This document shows positions 45,748 to 54,333 of a stretch of DNA of 64,000 nucleotides, in pieces. The DNA lies in the NCBI GenBank assembly GCA_017522685.1, contig JAFWYN010000005.1, forward strand, positions 248,001-312,000, read 5' to 3'. Origin of the DNA: Lachnospiraceae bacterium (GTDB lineage Bacteria > Bacillota_A > Clostridia > Lachnospirales > Lachnospiraceae). Both the position numbers and the translations under genes were made by a program. Every line of letters starts with the position of its first letter. The first letter of the stretch is position 1. The notes beneath the pieces are model-generated. The model was not told the DNA's origin and did no database searches. It was given only the letters and a program-made list of their open reading frames with translations.

Positions 45748-46098
45748 ATGGAATATTTATTTAAGATTTGGGCTTTTTTGGGGTTTTTTGCATTCATACA
45801 GGTATGTTCCCTTTCTTCCAAGGTCAACAGATTGATGCGGGCGGAGCGAGAGCAGGCGGATAAATCGTATACAAGCAATATCCATGTGAAGAAGGATATG
45901 CTGGAGCCCTATGTAGGCATGGAAATAGGTTTGGATTTTTATGAGGACGAAGAAGACGGAGATTTGTATTTTGGAAACGATGTGATATTGTTAGCGGTGG
46001 ACGAGAAATGGGCACTGCTGGAAATCACAACCAAGAACAAGAAAAAGCAGAAGCTGATTCGCCTTTCATCGTTAAAAGGAGTTTCGGCGAAAAAATAG
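45748..46098 (+). CDS. Single-pass membrane protein sharing a domain with the preceding regulator
   Basis: A 116-residue protein with one membrane segment at the N-terminus (about 3-22), a basic helical linker and a C-terminal domain YVGMEIGLDFYEDEEDGDLYFG, ending KLIRLSSLKGV. That domain aligns by eye with the C-terminus of the regulator before it (shared pattern: VG, then FY-D/E-DEED, then KLI-x-LSS). It may therefore tether or sequester the regulator at the membrane through homotypic contact. This pairing is inference. A terminator follows at 46107. Confidence 0.72.
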   Translation: MEYLFKIWAFLGFFAFIQVCSLSSKVNRLMRAEREQADKSYTSNIHVKKDMLEPYVGMEIGLDFYEDEEDGDLYFGNDVILLAVDEKWALLEITTKNKKKQKLIRLSSLKGVSAKK

Positions 46099-46106
46099 TT
46101 ATGAAG

Positions 46107-46145
46107 TCACCCAATTTACAGGAATGTAGATTGGGTGATTTTTTG
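46107..46145 (+). terminator. Terminator after the regulator/membrane pair
   Basis: TCACCCAATTTAC paired with GTAGATTGGGTGA (46107-46119 with 46126-46138, one mismatch), then six T. Confidence 0.87.
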
Positions 46146-46236
46146 GAAAAACTTTAGAATTTCTTCCATGTTTTGATAGGATGGGTATGTTACCATAGGG
46201 CATATGAATATTGCGAAAAAGGGAGAATGGTGTAAT

Positions 46237-47043
46237 ATGAGGAGACAAAAAAGAACAGGACATAAATTTAAGTTCCCGAAAGTAGCCTGCCTGCGGCTTC
46301 TTTTAGTAGGGGGCAGTATTTGGGGGATACTACAGCTTCTGTTGCCTTTTGTGTATGCAAGGATTTTGAATATGGGCAATGCAACTGGGATTATGGTGTT
46401 GCTTTTCCCCTTGATTTACGGACTGTTTATGCCCCGGATTCATAAGTTGGTCCGGGCAGCATGGCAGAAAAAGATTGGCAAGATTGGGCTTGTGACAGCA
46501 GGTACCATGGCCGGACTGGTATTTTTGCTTGCAGTAATAGAGACCGTGTGTATGGTACATGCATCCACAAAGGCGCCGGCAGAGGATGCTACTTTAGTGG
46601 TGCTTGGATGCCGGACCTATGGGGACAGGCCCAGCATCATGCTGGCTTCCCGACTGGATGCAGCTTACGAGTATCTGACAGAGCACCCGGAAGCGGTTTG
46701 TGTGGTAGCCGGAGGACAGGGGCCGGACGAACCCATCTCGGAAGGTGAATTTATGTATCAGTATCTGGTGAAGAAAGGGATTGCCCCTGAGCGTATTTAC
46801 CGTGAGACCGAGTCTACCTCCACCAGAGAGAATCTGCAATTTTCCAAGAAGATTATAGAGGCAGAGGGATTGAATCCCAAGATTGCCATAGTAACCAATG
46901 AATATCATGAATATCGGGCTTCCAAGATAGCAGAAGCACTGGATTTAGAGAATGGAGCAATCCCTTCTAAGACGCCCATGTGGCTCCTTCCCACCTATTA
47001 TATCCGAGAATTATATGGCATCCTTTATGAATGGGTGTTATAA
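46237..47043 (+). CDS. YdcF/SanA-family membrane protein (DUF218)
   Basis: A 268-residue protein (279 if the ATG at 46204 is used; the later start has GGGAG farther upstream and neither is decisive). Three membrane segments (about 20-45, 50-70 and 85-108) are followed by the DUF218 domain: LVVLGCRTYGDRPSIMLASRLDAAYEYL, VVAGGQGPDEPISEGEFM and ETESTSTRENLQFSK. This family includes ElyC/SanA, linked to envelope and peptidoglycan homeostasis; the chemistry is unknown. It precedes a metallophosphoesterase and an MBL-fold gene on the same strand. Confidence 0.88.
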   Translation: MRRQKRTGHKFKFPKVACLRLLLVGGSIWGILQLLLPFVYARILNMGNATGIMVLLFPLIYGLFMPRIHKLVRAAWQKKIGKIGLVTAGTMAGLVFLLAVIETVCMVHASTKAPAEDATLVVLGCRTYGDRPSIMLASRLDAAYEYLTEHPEAVCVVAGGQGPDEPISEGEFMYQYLVKKGIAPERIYRETESTSTRENLQFSKKIIEAEGLNPKIAIVTNEYHEYRASKIAEALDLENGAIPSKTPMWLLPTYYIRELYGILYEWVL

Positions 47044-47079
47044 TTAAGGGTAGAAAATGTAGCAAACAAAGGTAAGGGT

Positions 47080-47922
47080 ATGAAAGAAAAACAAAAGAGT
47101 AAAAATCGAAAAAGAAAGTGGATTTGGCGTGGGATTCTATTGGTACTCCTGCTAATCATTTGTGACCCGCGGCTGAAAACGGTGCACTATACCTTTGAAA
47201 GCGAGAAGATAAGTGCCCCTATTAAGATGGCGCTTTTGACGGACCTGCACGGCAGCTGGTACGGTAAGGAACAGAGAAATCTGATGAAAGCCATTGATAA
47301 GGAGGCACCGGATGTGGTGCTTCTGGGCGGAGATATTTTCGATGACAATGTAAGTTACAGAGAGTCCGAGGAGACCTTAGCCATTCTTTCCGGGAAATAT
47401 GACTGCTATTATGTGACCGGCAATCACGAGTTTTGGAGTGAGGATATTGAGAACATCTTGGGTATTATCCGTTCTTATGGTGTGACGGTTTTAAGCGGTG
47501 AAGTAGCTATTGTGGACATCAAAGGACAAAAGGTGAATCTCTGTGGAGTGGACGATCCCGACGGAAGCTATTACGAGGGACGGAATACCTCCATATTCAA
47601 GCAGTTAGAACAGGTGGAGGAACAAAGAAACAAGGACTATTACAGTATCCTGCTGTCCCACAGACCGGAGTACTATGACCAGTATAGCCGGTATCAGCAT
47701 GATTTGGTATTAAGCGGTCATGCCCATGGTGGACAGTGGAGGTTGCCGGGCCTTATTAACGGTTTGTATGCGCCTAATCAGGGACTGTTTCCCAAGTATG
47801 CGGGAGGCCTTTACGAATACGAGGGCGGAGCACTGGTGGTCAGCAGAGGATTGGATCGATGGGGCATTAAACTGCCCAGGATTTTTAACCGGCCGGAGCT
47901 GGTAATTATAGAAGTGAAATAG
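47080..47922 (+). CDS. Membrane-anchored metallophosphoesterase (YkuE-like)
   Basis: A 280-residue protein with a very basic start (KEKQKSKNRKRKW), one membrane anchor (about 16-28) and a calcineurin-type phosphoesterase domain. Its metal motifs are LLTDLHGSWYG, LLGGDIFDDN, VTGNHEFW, LLSHRPEYY and SGHAHGGQW. Such proteins act on phospholipids or lipid A-like headgroups at the outer face of the membrane, and YkuE in B. subtilis is a Tat substrate of this kind; here there is no twin-Arg pattern. The substrate is unknown. It is followed 12 bases later by the MBL-fold gene. Confidence 0.92.
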   Translation: MKEKQKSKNRKRKWIWRGILLVLLLIICDPRLKTVHYTFESEKISAPIKMALLTDLHGSWYGKEQRNLMKAIDKEAPDVVLLGGDIFDDNVSYRESEETLAILSGKYDCYYVTGNHEFWSEDIENILGIIRSYGVTVLSGEVAIVDIKGQKVNLCGVDDPDGSYYEGRNTSIFKQLEQVEEQRNKDYYSILLSHRPEYYDQYSRYQHDLVLSGHAHGGQWRLPGLINGLYAPNQGLFPKYAGGLYEYEGGALVVSRGLDRWGIKLPRIFNRPELVIIEVK

Positions 47923-47934
47923 GGAGGAGTTATT

Positions 47935-48711
47935 ATGGAGAAGGAACTGTTTATCAAAGAAATGTGTCCCGGTGTGTATCTGCTGGATGAGGCACATGAA
48001 TCCACCGGATATTTGATTGTGGGCGAGGAAAAGGCCTGTGTGATTGATACCATGAACGGCTATAATGATTTGCAAAAGGTGGTTCGGGAGATTACGGACA
48101 AGCCGGTGTTTGTTATCAATACCCATGGTCATCCGGACCATATTTTCGGCAATGTATATTTTGAAAAGGCTTATATGCATCCCGCAGACCTGCCAATAGC
48201 AAGGATGTTTTTGAGTGGCCCGGAATATGTGGCAAACTGTGCCAAATACGGCTATGTGGTTCCACCCTTTGAAGAGCTTCACGAAGGAGATGTGTTTGAT
48301 TTAGGTGGAAAGCACCTGATTGTGTATGAATTGCCAGGACATACCCCCGGAGGGATTGTGTTGCTACTTAAGGAAGACCGCATCCTCTTTACCGGAGACG
48401 GTATCAACCATAATCTGTGGATGCAGCTGGATCACAGCCTGCCCATGGAAGACTTGGTGAAAAATCTGGATCGTCTGATGTTTCTGGAGGAAGAGGCGGA
48501 CTACATCCTGCACGGACATACCGGCGGATTTGACGATATCTCCCTGATGCGCTGTGTACGGGAAGGTGCCCTCGAAATTTGCCAAGGCAAAAAGGAGCAG
48601 GACAGCGACTACCATTACTTTAACCTAACCGCCCGCAAACACCCATTTAAGTGTAGAGCGGATCGAAAGTATTACCAAAACGAGCACGCGATTTGCTATA
48701 ATGAATTGTAA
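47935..48711 (+). CDS. MBL-fold metallo-hydrolase
   Basis: A 258-residue metallo-beta-lactamase-fold hydrolase. The zinc motif is NTHGHPDHIFGN (H-x-H-x-D-H), followed by the histidine in LPGHTPGGIVLLL, the metal Asp in FTGDGIN and the last His in YILHGHTGG. It is cytoplasmic (no signal). The family covers glyoxalase II-like and lactonase-like enzymes, and the substrate is not predictable. AGGGAGGAG precedes the ATG. It ends a run of three co-directional envelope/hydrolase genes at the terminator 48732. Confidence 0.88.
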   Translation: MEKELFIKEMCPGVYLLDEAHESTGYLIVGEEKACVIDTMNGYNDLQKVVREITDKPVFVINTHGHPDHIFGNVYFEKAYMHPADLPIARMFLSGPEYVANCAKYGYVVPPFEELHEGDVFDLGGKHLIVYELPGHTPGGIVLLLKEDRILFTGDGINHNLWMQLDHSLPMEDLVKNLDRLMFLEEEADYILHGHTGGFDDISLMRCVREGALEICQGKKEQDSDYHYFNLTARKHPFKCRADRKYYQNEHAICYNEL

Positions 48712-48731
48712 ATGACTTTACGGAATAATAA

Positions 48732-48770
48732 TGGCTTGGAGTCCTATTTATAGGATTCCAAGCCATTTTA
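48732..48770. terminator. Bidirectional terminator between MBL-fold and TelA genes
   Basis: A 15-bp stem (48732-48746 with 48751-48765, one G-T pair) and a T-rich run, between convergent genes. Confidence 0.9.
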
Positions 48771-48782
48771 TGCATTTTAAGC

Positions 48783-49760
48783 TTAGTTTGCTTCACTATT
48801 CAAATTCGTGAGACTATCGATCAGCTGTTTATTGGTGGCCTCCAAGTCGGATACCTCCGTGAAATTACGGCTGGCCTCTTCCATGGTGGATACGGATGCC
48901 AGCTTGGCAGCCTCTTTGTTGCCGTTAAGCAGCTTATTCATCATTTCATTAGCTTGCTGACCGGAGCTTGCAGCCTGTTTTGCCTGTTCCATACCCAATG
49001 CCAGTACCACCTGATTCTTCCAAAGAGGGATGGTATTCAGCAGAGTGGACTGCAGCTTGGTAGCCATAGCCGTCTGATTGGACTGAATCATCTGAATCAA
49101 AGGTGCGGACTGCTGGGCAATGGCGATACTCAGCTCCAGTTCGTGAAGCTTCTTTTCCAAGCGTTCCAGCTGATTTTTGTAATTGGACACAGCCTGGGAG
49201 TCCTGTACCAGCCCGGTTTCTGCGGCACGTTGCTCCAGGGCGGGCAGCTGATTTTGCTTGCAATCCTGTATCTTTTGCCGTCCGGCGGTGATCTTCATAT
49301 TTAAATCCCGTTGATAAATATCATTCATCCGTTGCATCTGCGTGAGCATGGCACAATCCTTCATCAGCTTCAGCTGACGATCCTGCAGGGATACGGTAAT
49401 ACGGTCCACATTGCGCTCGGTGGCACGATATTTTTCGCGGAGAGACATTTCCTTCTTCTTTTTGAACAGGGAGAAGCGTCCCTTTTCTTCCTCCATAGTC
49501 TGCAAATAACCGATGGTGGTGGTAAGAAGCTGGTTGATATCATCCACATTCTGCGTATTCAGAAGGGCCAGCATGCGGCCGGACAATTCAGACAGCTTCT
49601 GCTGCAAATCCGTACCGTATTCAATAATGGCGGTAGAATTGTCCAGGTTGATGGAGTTTTGATAGCTCTCTATCTTCGTCAGTTCCTCCGGTGTAAAGGG
49701 AGTTAAGGCCTGATCTTCAGTAAAAGAGAGCACGATTTCATTGTTTCGTATCTTACTCAA
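48783..49760 (-). CDS. TelA-family (toxic anion resistance-like) protein
   Basis: A 325-residue, largely helical protein with TelA hallmarks: FSLFKKKKEMSLREKYRATERNVDRITVSLQDRQLKLMKDCAMLTQM, a DIYQRDLNMKI segment and a long coiled coil up to SAPLIQMIQSNQTAMATKLQ. TelA proteins were named for tellurite resistance but are widely linked to envelope stress and resistance to antimicrobial peptides; their mechanism is unclear. It is the last gene of a four-gene reverse operon, starting only 2 bases after the DUF7192-like gene, so it almost certainly works with the AAA+ ATPase of that operon. Confidence 0.87.
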   Translation of the reverse strand: MSKIRNNEIVLSFTEDQALTPFTPEELTKIESYQNSINLDNSTAIIEYGTDLQQKLSELSGRMLALLNTQNVDDINQLLTTTIGYLQTMEEEKGRFSLFKKKKEMSLREKYRATERNVDRITVSLQDRQLKLMKDCAMLTQMQRMNDIYQRDLNMKITAGRQKIQDCKQNQLPALEQRAAETGLVQDSQAVSNYKNQLERLEKKLHELELSIAIAQQSAPLIQMIQSNQTAMATKLQSTLLNTIPLWKNQVVLALGMEQAKQAASSGQQANEMMNKLLNGNKEAAKLASVSTMEEASRNFTEVSDLEATNKQLIDSLTNLNSEAN

Positions 49761-49762
49761 GG

Positions 49763-50683
49763 TTATTTCTCCTTAGATTCTTTCACATAATTTGGTACCA
49801 CAATTTCATCGGAAAGATGCAGCTTCTTCCAAAAGTTATCTGCATCCTCGTAAATATCTGTACCCCGGATGCCCATTTCGTCCGGTGCCTTTATGATGAT
49901 GGCATCTTCCGGAATATTCATAATAGTACGGGTCTGATCCTCATTCAGAAGCAGGCCGTAGCTCATATGCCATTTTTCCCTGAAAGGCATGGATTCTTTT
50001 ACGCGGCTTAATACTCTTCGCAAAAATTCCTTACCACATAAGGGGTAATAGCATTTCTTAGCGTTTAATAATTCGCCCGGCTTTTTTAGACCGATACTGG
50101 CGGTAAAGATATCATTGCCTACGGTACAAGCTTCGAATACCTTCAGATTCACACCGTAATCATTGTTTTCCAGGATCTTTATCAGGTTTAGGGTCAGAAT
50201 ACCGCGATTACGGATTTGGGCCTCCGTGGTATTGCCGGTGTAAGCCAGATTCATATATATGGTGATAAATTTTTTCTCCTTGGCCCGGTCCATACGATAC
50301 ATGGACTTGGGGGCACCGGCCACATATGCCGGCACATTGGGGCGGGAGCCCACTACCGAAGGTCGCATTTTACGGCCCCGGACGAAGCGGGTATTCACCT
50401 TATCAATATCCTTAATCAGTTTTACAAAAACTTCAAAATCCTTCTCATATCCCCCTACGCAATAGTCAATAGCCACATCCAGCGGCTCTCCGGCGAAACG
50501 GGCCGGTGCGTCCTTACTCTTCTGGGAGTAGAAAACATTGCGGTTAAGGGGCGGGTTGGACTTTAGGAACAAATGCAGCTGACTTAAGGACGAAAAATTC
50601 ATTTTGTAAATGAACAAACGCTCCATTCTGTCCAATTGCAGATGAGGACAGGTATCGGGAGTCAAGCCCTTGTTAATATCCAT
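49763..50683 (-). CDS. DUF7192/CobT-like partner of the AAA+ ATPase
   Basis: A 306-residue protein. The pattern RFAGEPLDVAIDYCVGGYEKDF, then VGSRPNVPAYVAGAPKSMYRM, and KKFITIYMNLAYTGNTTEAQIRNRGILTLNLIKILENNDYGV resembles DUF7192-type proteins. These accompany CobS-like AAA+ ATPases in phages and mobile elements and are thought to be degenerate von Willebrand/CobT-type metal-site domains. Recognition is by eye and only moderate. There is no membrane segment. It lies 27 bases after the ATPase gene and 2 bases before telA, on the same strand, supporting a chelatase-like MoxR/vWA-type pair. Confidence 0.6.
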   Translation of the reverse strand: MDINKGLTPDTCPHLQLDRMERLFIYKMNFSSLSQLHLFLKSNPPLNRNVFYSQKSKDAPARFAGEPLDVAIDYCVGGYEKDFEVFVKLIKDIDKVNTRFVRGRKMRPSVVGSRPNVPAYVAGAPKSMYRMDRAKEKKFITIYMNLAYTGNTTEAQIRNRGILTLNLIKILENNDYGVNLKVFEACTVGNDIFTASIGLKKPGELLNAKKCYYPLCGKEFLRRVLSRVKESMPFREKWHMSYGLLLNEDQTRTIMNIPEDAIIIKAPDEMGIRGTDIYEDADNFWKKLHLSDEIVVPNYVKESKEK

Positions 50684-50710
50684 AGAGTTCTCCTTTTTCT
50701 ACTGCTGCTC

Positions 50711-53008
50711 CTATCGTGCACCGCCATTTTTTCTGAGTTCTTCTACTTTCTTCTTAAAGCATTCATAAATGTTTTTTGCTTCCGGGAAAGAAAGAATACG
50801 CTCACCCATATGCTTGGTCAGGAAAGCAAGGTATTCCATGTCCTTGGTCTGGATAAATTCGTAATCCAATATCTTTTCCATGCCTAAGCTACGGTTGTCC
50901 AGGTAGCGGCGGATACGGGCCGTATCTCTGGTAGTCAAAATACCCGGTGCGGAGCAGTCATTCAGATTGCCCCATGCATCCGTAGCGATACGGAACAGTA
51001 CGCAGAACTGATACCAGTTCTTGTATTGTCCAAGAATCTTTTCTTCCACGGCATTATCATAACCTACATAAATAGGGGTAAATCTCTGCTGTACGGATTC
51101 CTCGATTTTCTCACGGGTGTTGTAGTTGGCATCGGCACCGTTACCGGCGGTATTACCCGCAGCGATAATACGGAAGTTGGAGTGACGCTTTACACTTTCC
51201 CCATTAGGAAAGCTGTAGCAGGCATCCTTGCCGTTGGACAGGAAGGAGTTCAGCTTAACCGTAGCGCGGCTGTTACCGTTATCCAACTCGTCACAGAAAG
51301 CAATCTTACCGTATTTGTAGCAACGGTAGAAATTGGTGGCGCTGTAGGCACCGGTGGCGGTCTGGAAGCCTAAAATATCGTACTCTTCGTTGATGTAGCC
51401 GATGTCGGTAAAGTCCATGCCCAAAAGGGAAGCAATCTGCTTTACCATATAGGTCTTACCACATCCGGAGGGACCGATCATATAGGGGTTTGCGTCCTCC
51501 ATCAGAATGGTAAGCACATCGTCAAATTTCTCATGGAAATGCTCACCGTTTTTCATTCTGCGCTGCTTTTCTTCCATCACCAGCTGATATCTTTCGGTGA
51601 AAGGTATGCTGTTATCAAAGAACATATTCACACCGGTCATCACCTGGGTGGTTACCTCTGTGGCAGCAATAACCTCCGGCGCAGCAGCAGGGTCCACAAC
51701 TGTGGTAGCCTGTACCATAGGAGATGCAGCACCCTCCTGCACCACTACGGTAGCAGCTTTGGGAGTACCGCTCTGTGCTACGACCACCTGGGGGTTACTC
51801 TGTGCGGCAAGCTGTGCCTCAAAGCCCTTGGTAAGGGTCTCAATATTCTGATTGCTTAAAATCTCCAGCTTAGAGATCTTCTCATAAATATCCTGATTGG
51901 CGTCTGCCTTGTCCAGGATTTTCTGGATTTCCTTATCGTTGGTCACCAGGTCCTGGATCTTCTCCATGGCTACGGCAGTTTCTTTGTTGATACGTTGCAG
52001 GTCTGTATTGGCAGAAAGGGTGATGGCCTTGGCCATAGCCTTAAGTTCGCCTAATTTTGCCTCTGCCTCCTGATAAATCTGGCTCACCAGAATATCCTTC
52101 TGTAGTACGATTTCCTGACGCTGCTCCTCTAAGAAGCTGTTGTAGGCAGCGGTAATATCTTCCTTAGCACTGGCGGCCTTGGAGCTGATCAGTGCGGTTT
52201 CACGCTTGGAAAGTTCCTGAATGGACTCGGTGGTATCCTTCATAATACGGTTCAGCTGGGTGGTTTTGCGGTCAGCTTCCTCCAGGATACCTACGGTGCC
52301 GTTTAAGATAGCGTTGGCCTTTACCAGTTGTTGTTCGGTCTTAGCCACATCGGCCTCATCGATATCATAAATACCGGCCATGTGCTCTACCTTCTTCTGC
52401 TCCTCCTGCAGAATCTGGGCACGGTTGGCACTGTTTAACAGACGGTTCGCCACCTGCTTCAGATTAGCCGTATAGCTTTCATCCTCCGTAAAGAAGGCTC
52501 TTACACTTAAACCGAACTCAGCGATGGAATCTAAGCAGGAAGAGATATTTTTGTGTTCCATAACAGTACCCATGAAGTCCACATAGTTTACCTTCTGCTG
52601 GAAGGTGGAGAACAGGGTGGGATGGAACAGTCCCCGGCTTCCTAAACCGTTTGATTGGAAGAAGGAGACAAAGATGATACACAAATCCTCAAAAGCAGGT
52701 GTCTTATCTGCAAAAGGAAACAGCTGGGGATAAAGGGTTTCTGCCTTTTGCATGCCGTCTAAATGGTTCATCATGTGATAATCCACTCGGTTGGTAGCAA
52801 TGGTATAAGCCACTTCTACAAAGAGGGCAAAAGGCTTGATTGGGGTAGCCTCCGGACTCTTACGGATGGTCTCCAGATATTGTATGTAGCGTTTGTTTTT
52901 GGTCTCTGAGTAGTCCCTTGCATAGCTGACGTTCAAATCGCGAATCAGCTTGTTCAGCTTCTGGTAAGCCTGCTTGTCTGCTTCTGTATCAAAATCAAAT
53001 AAACCCAT
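50711..53008 (-). CDS. CobS/MoxR-like AAA+ ATPase with long N-terminal coiled-coil region
   Basis: A 765-residue protein about twice the size of a normal MoxR/CobS ATPase. Residues 1-190 are a helical domain of unknown type; about 195-400 is a predicted coiled coil (KVEHMAGIYDIDEADVAKTEQQL, QEIVLQKDILVSQIYQEAEAKLGEL). A Val/Ala/Pro/Thr-rich linker (about 405-455) follows, then the AAA+ domain: Walker A GPSGCGKT at 512-519, Walker B KIAFCDELDN, sensor 1 IIAAGNTAG and an arginine-finger region QRFTPIYVG. Such ATPases remodel protein or metal complexes with vWA-type partners. It overlaps the upstream gene by one base, so the operon is translated as a unit. Confidence 0.88.
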   Translation of the reverse strand: MGLFDFDTEADKQAYQKLNKLIRDLNVSYARDYSETKNKRYIQYLETIRKSPEATPIKPFALFVEVAYTIATNRVDYHMMNHLDGMQKAETLYPQLFPFADKTPAFEDLCIIFVSFFQSNGLGSRGLFHPTLFSTFQQKVNYVDFMGTVMEHKNISSCLDSIAEFGLSVRAFFTEDESYTANLKQVANRLLNSANRAQILQEEQKKVEHMAGIYDIDEADVAKTEQQLVKANAILNGTVGILEEADRKTTQLNRIMKDTTESIQELSKRETALISSKAASAKEDITAAYNSFLEEQRQEIVLQKDILVSQIYQEAEAKLGELKAMAKAITLSANTDLQRINKETAVAMEKIQDLVTNDKEIQKILDKADANQDIYEKISKLEILSNQNIETLTKGFEAQLAAQSNPQVVVAQSGTPKAATVVVQEGAASPMVQATTVVDPAAAPEVIAATEVTTQVMTGVNMFFDNSIPFTERYQLVMEEKQRRMKNGEHFHEKFDDVLTILMEDANPYMIGPSGCGKTYMVKQIASLLGMDFTDIGYINEEYDILGFQTATGAYSATNFYRCYKYGKIAFCDELDNGNSRATVKLNSFLSNGKDACYSFPNGESVKRHSNFRIIAAGNTAGNGADANYNTREKIEESVQQRFTPIYVGYDNAVEEKILGQYKNWYQFCVLFRIATDAWGNLNDCSAPGILTTRDTARIRRYLDNRSLGMEKILDYEFIQTKDMEYLAFLTKHMGERILSFPEAKNIYECFKKKVEELRKNGGAR

Positions 53009-54177
53009 TATTTTGTATCCTCCGTTTCATGGTAAAAGTATCGGTTTTCCAAATATTTTTTGTAGTCCCATCCGGAATAGCATCCCACCGGCAGGAAGAA
53101 GGTTTCCACACCCTTCATACGATCTCCGAAATATAGCTTTCTCATAATGGCACCATCCGTCCTAAGCTTCAGCTTGGTGACCGTATCCTCTATGAGACTG
53201 TAGGAAAACTGCCTCAAGGCAATCTTATCGGTATAGGATTCTATGTAAATCATATCGTAATCCGTCCGTTGTATGGTGTTCGAAGAATTCTCCCGGCGGC
53301 TGCAAAGGACCAGTCCCTTCCAGGGAAGCTGATAAATGGAAGTTTGCTCCAAGGAGATTTCTGCTTCCTCTAGCAGCGCTTTCTTTTCCAACAGGAAGCG
53401 CACTCTGTCATCCTCGGGAGTCAGGATTTCTACGGGCTCGTTTTGGTGATAAACCAGCTTGCCGTCCACCCGGATACTGGTAAAGGCATTGATGCCCTTG
53501 CCGGTGATTTCGTAATGGCTCTCACCTAATAGCCCCATTTCGGGACATTCAAACCATACATAGAGCCGGTCCTCCCGATAAGTAATCTCAAAGGTGAGCT
53601 GATTCAAATCTTTCAAAAAGTTAGCAACAATAATTCGACACTCATTGCCCTGGGCAAAGTCCATTTTGATGGGAAGAATCAGGGTATCTTCGCCTTCTCT
53701 CAGCTTTAACACGCAGTTACGTCGCCAGCCTCTCGGTTCCTTCTCAAAGACCACCTTGTAGTCCCACATGTGATACAGCTGATTCAGATAGTATTTAATC
53801 ATGGGCATCACACATTGACGCAGGATACCCTCGGATGCAAAGGTGGGAGCGGATGTGCCCTCAGTATTCAGATATTTCTGACCGATTCTGTTGAAAAAAG
53901 CGGTATGACATTCTTTCCCGGCTACGGCACGATCCAGAAGAGCCCGCGTGGACTCATCCATAATGATGGTATCCGGTGCTTCACACAAGGAATAAAGGCT
54001 AAGCACCGTCTCCATTAAGATATGATAATTGGCATCCATGGCACAGAGATTCATCTGTTTATCATCATCGTAATAGACAGCCAGGGCATCGTTATCTGCC
54101 AACCGATACAGATGTACCATTTTCAGATGTTTCATCTGACGGATTTCCAGTTCTTCTTCGTTCATAAATCTGTACAT
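53008..54177 (-). CDS. Uncharacterised first gene of the AAA+/TelA operon
   Basis: A 389-residue protein beginning MYRFMNEEELEIRQMKHLKMVHLYRL (ATG at 54177, with GGGGGAAATC before it; a GTG 30 bases earlier is less likely). I do not recognise a family. It alternates helices and strands, with many aromatic and charged residues (CVMPMIKYYLNQLYHMWDYKVVFE, RLYVWFECPEMGLLGESHYEI), and has no signal peptide, membrane helix or clear catalytic motif. The middle (ILPIKMDFAQGNECRIIVANFLK) could be a beta-sandwich. Its stop overlaps the ATPase start by one base. It heads the operon and may be the target-recognition or regulatory subunit of the ATPase complex. Confidence 0.7.
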   Translation of the reverse strand: MYRFMNEEELEIRQMKHLKMVHLYRLADNDALAVYYDDDKQMNLCAMDANYHILMETVLSLYSLCEAPDTIIMDESTRALLDRAVAGKECHTAFFNRIGQKYLNTEGTSAPTFASEGILRQCVMPMIKYYLNQLYHMWDYKVVFEKEPRGWRRNCVLKLREGEDTLILPIKMDFAQGNECRIIVANFLKDLNQLTFEITYREDRLYVWFECPEMGLLGESHYEITGKGINAFTSIRVDGKLVYHQNEPVEILTPEDDRVRFLLEKKALLEEAEISLEQTSIYQLPWKGLVLCSRRENSSNTIQRTDYDMIYIESYTDKIALRQFSYSLIEDTVTKLKLRTDGAIMRKLYFGDRMKGVETFFLPVGCYSGWDYKKYLENRYFYHETEDTK

Positions 54178-54333
54178 GATTTCCCCCATATTAGACAAAA
54201 TTCGCACTGCCTATATCATAACACAAAAAAGTTAGAGAAAAAAGAACTAATATGAAATAATTTACTTGGGCAAAGTGAAAAAGTGTGCTATAATACAGTT
54301 AACCTAAGGTTGATGCAAATGAGGAGTGATTTT

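Noticed and set aside
48783..49760. Calling the TelA gene part of a tellurite-resistance (ter) operon
   Set aside because: No TerB, TerC, TerD or XpaC gene is nearby; the neighbours are an AAA+ ATPase and a DUF7192-like protein.
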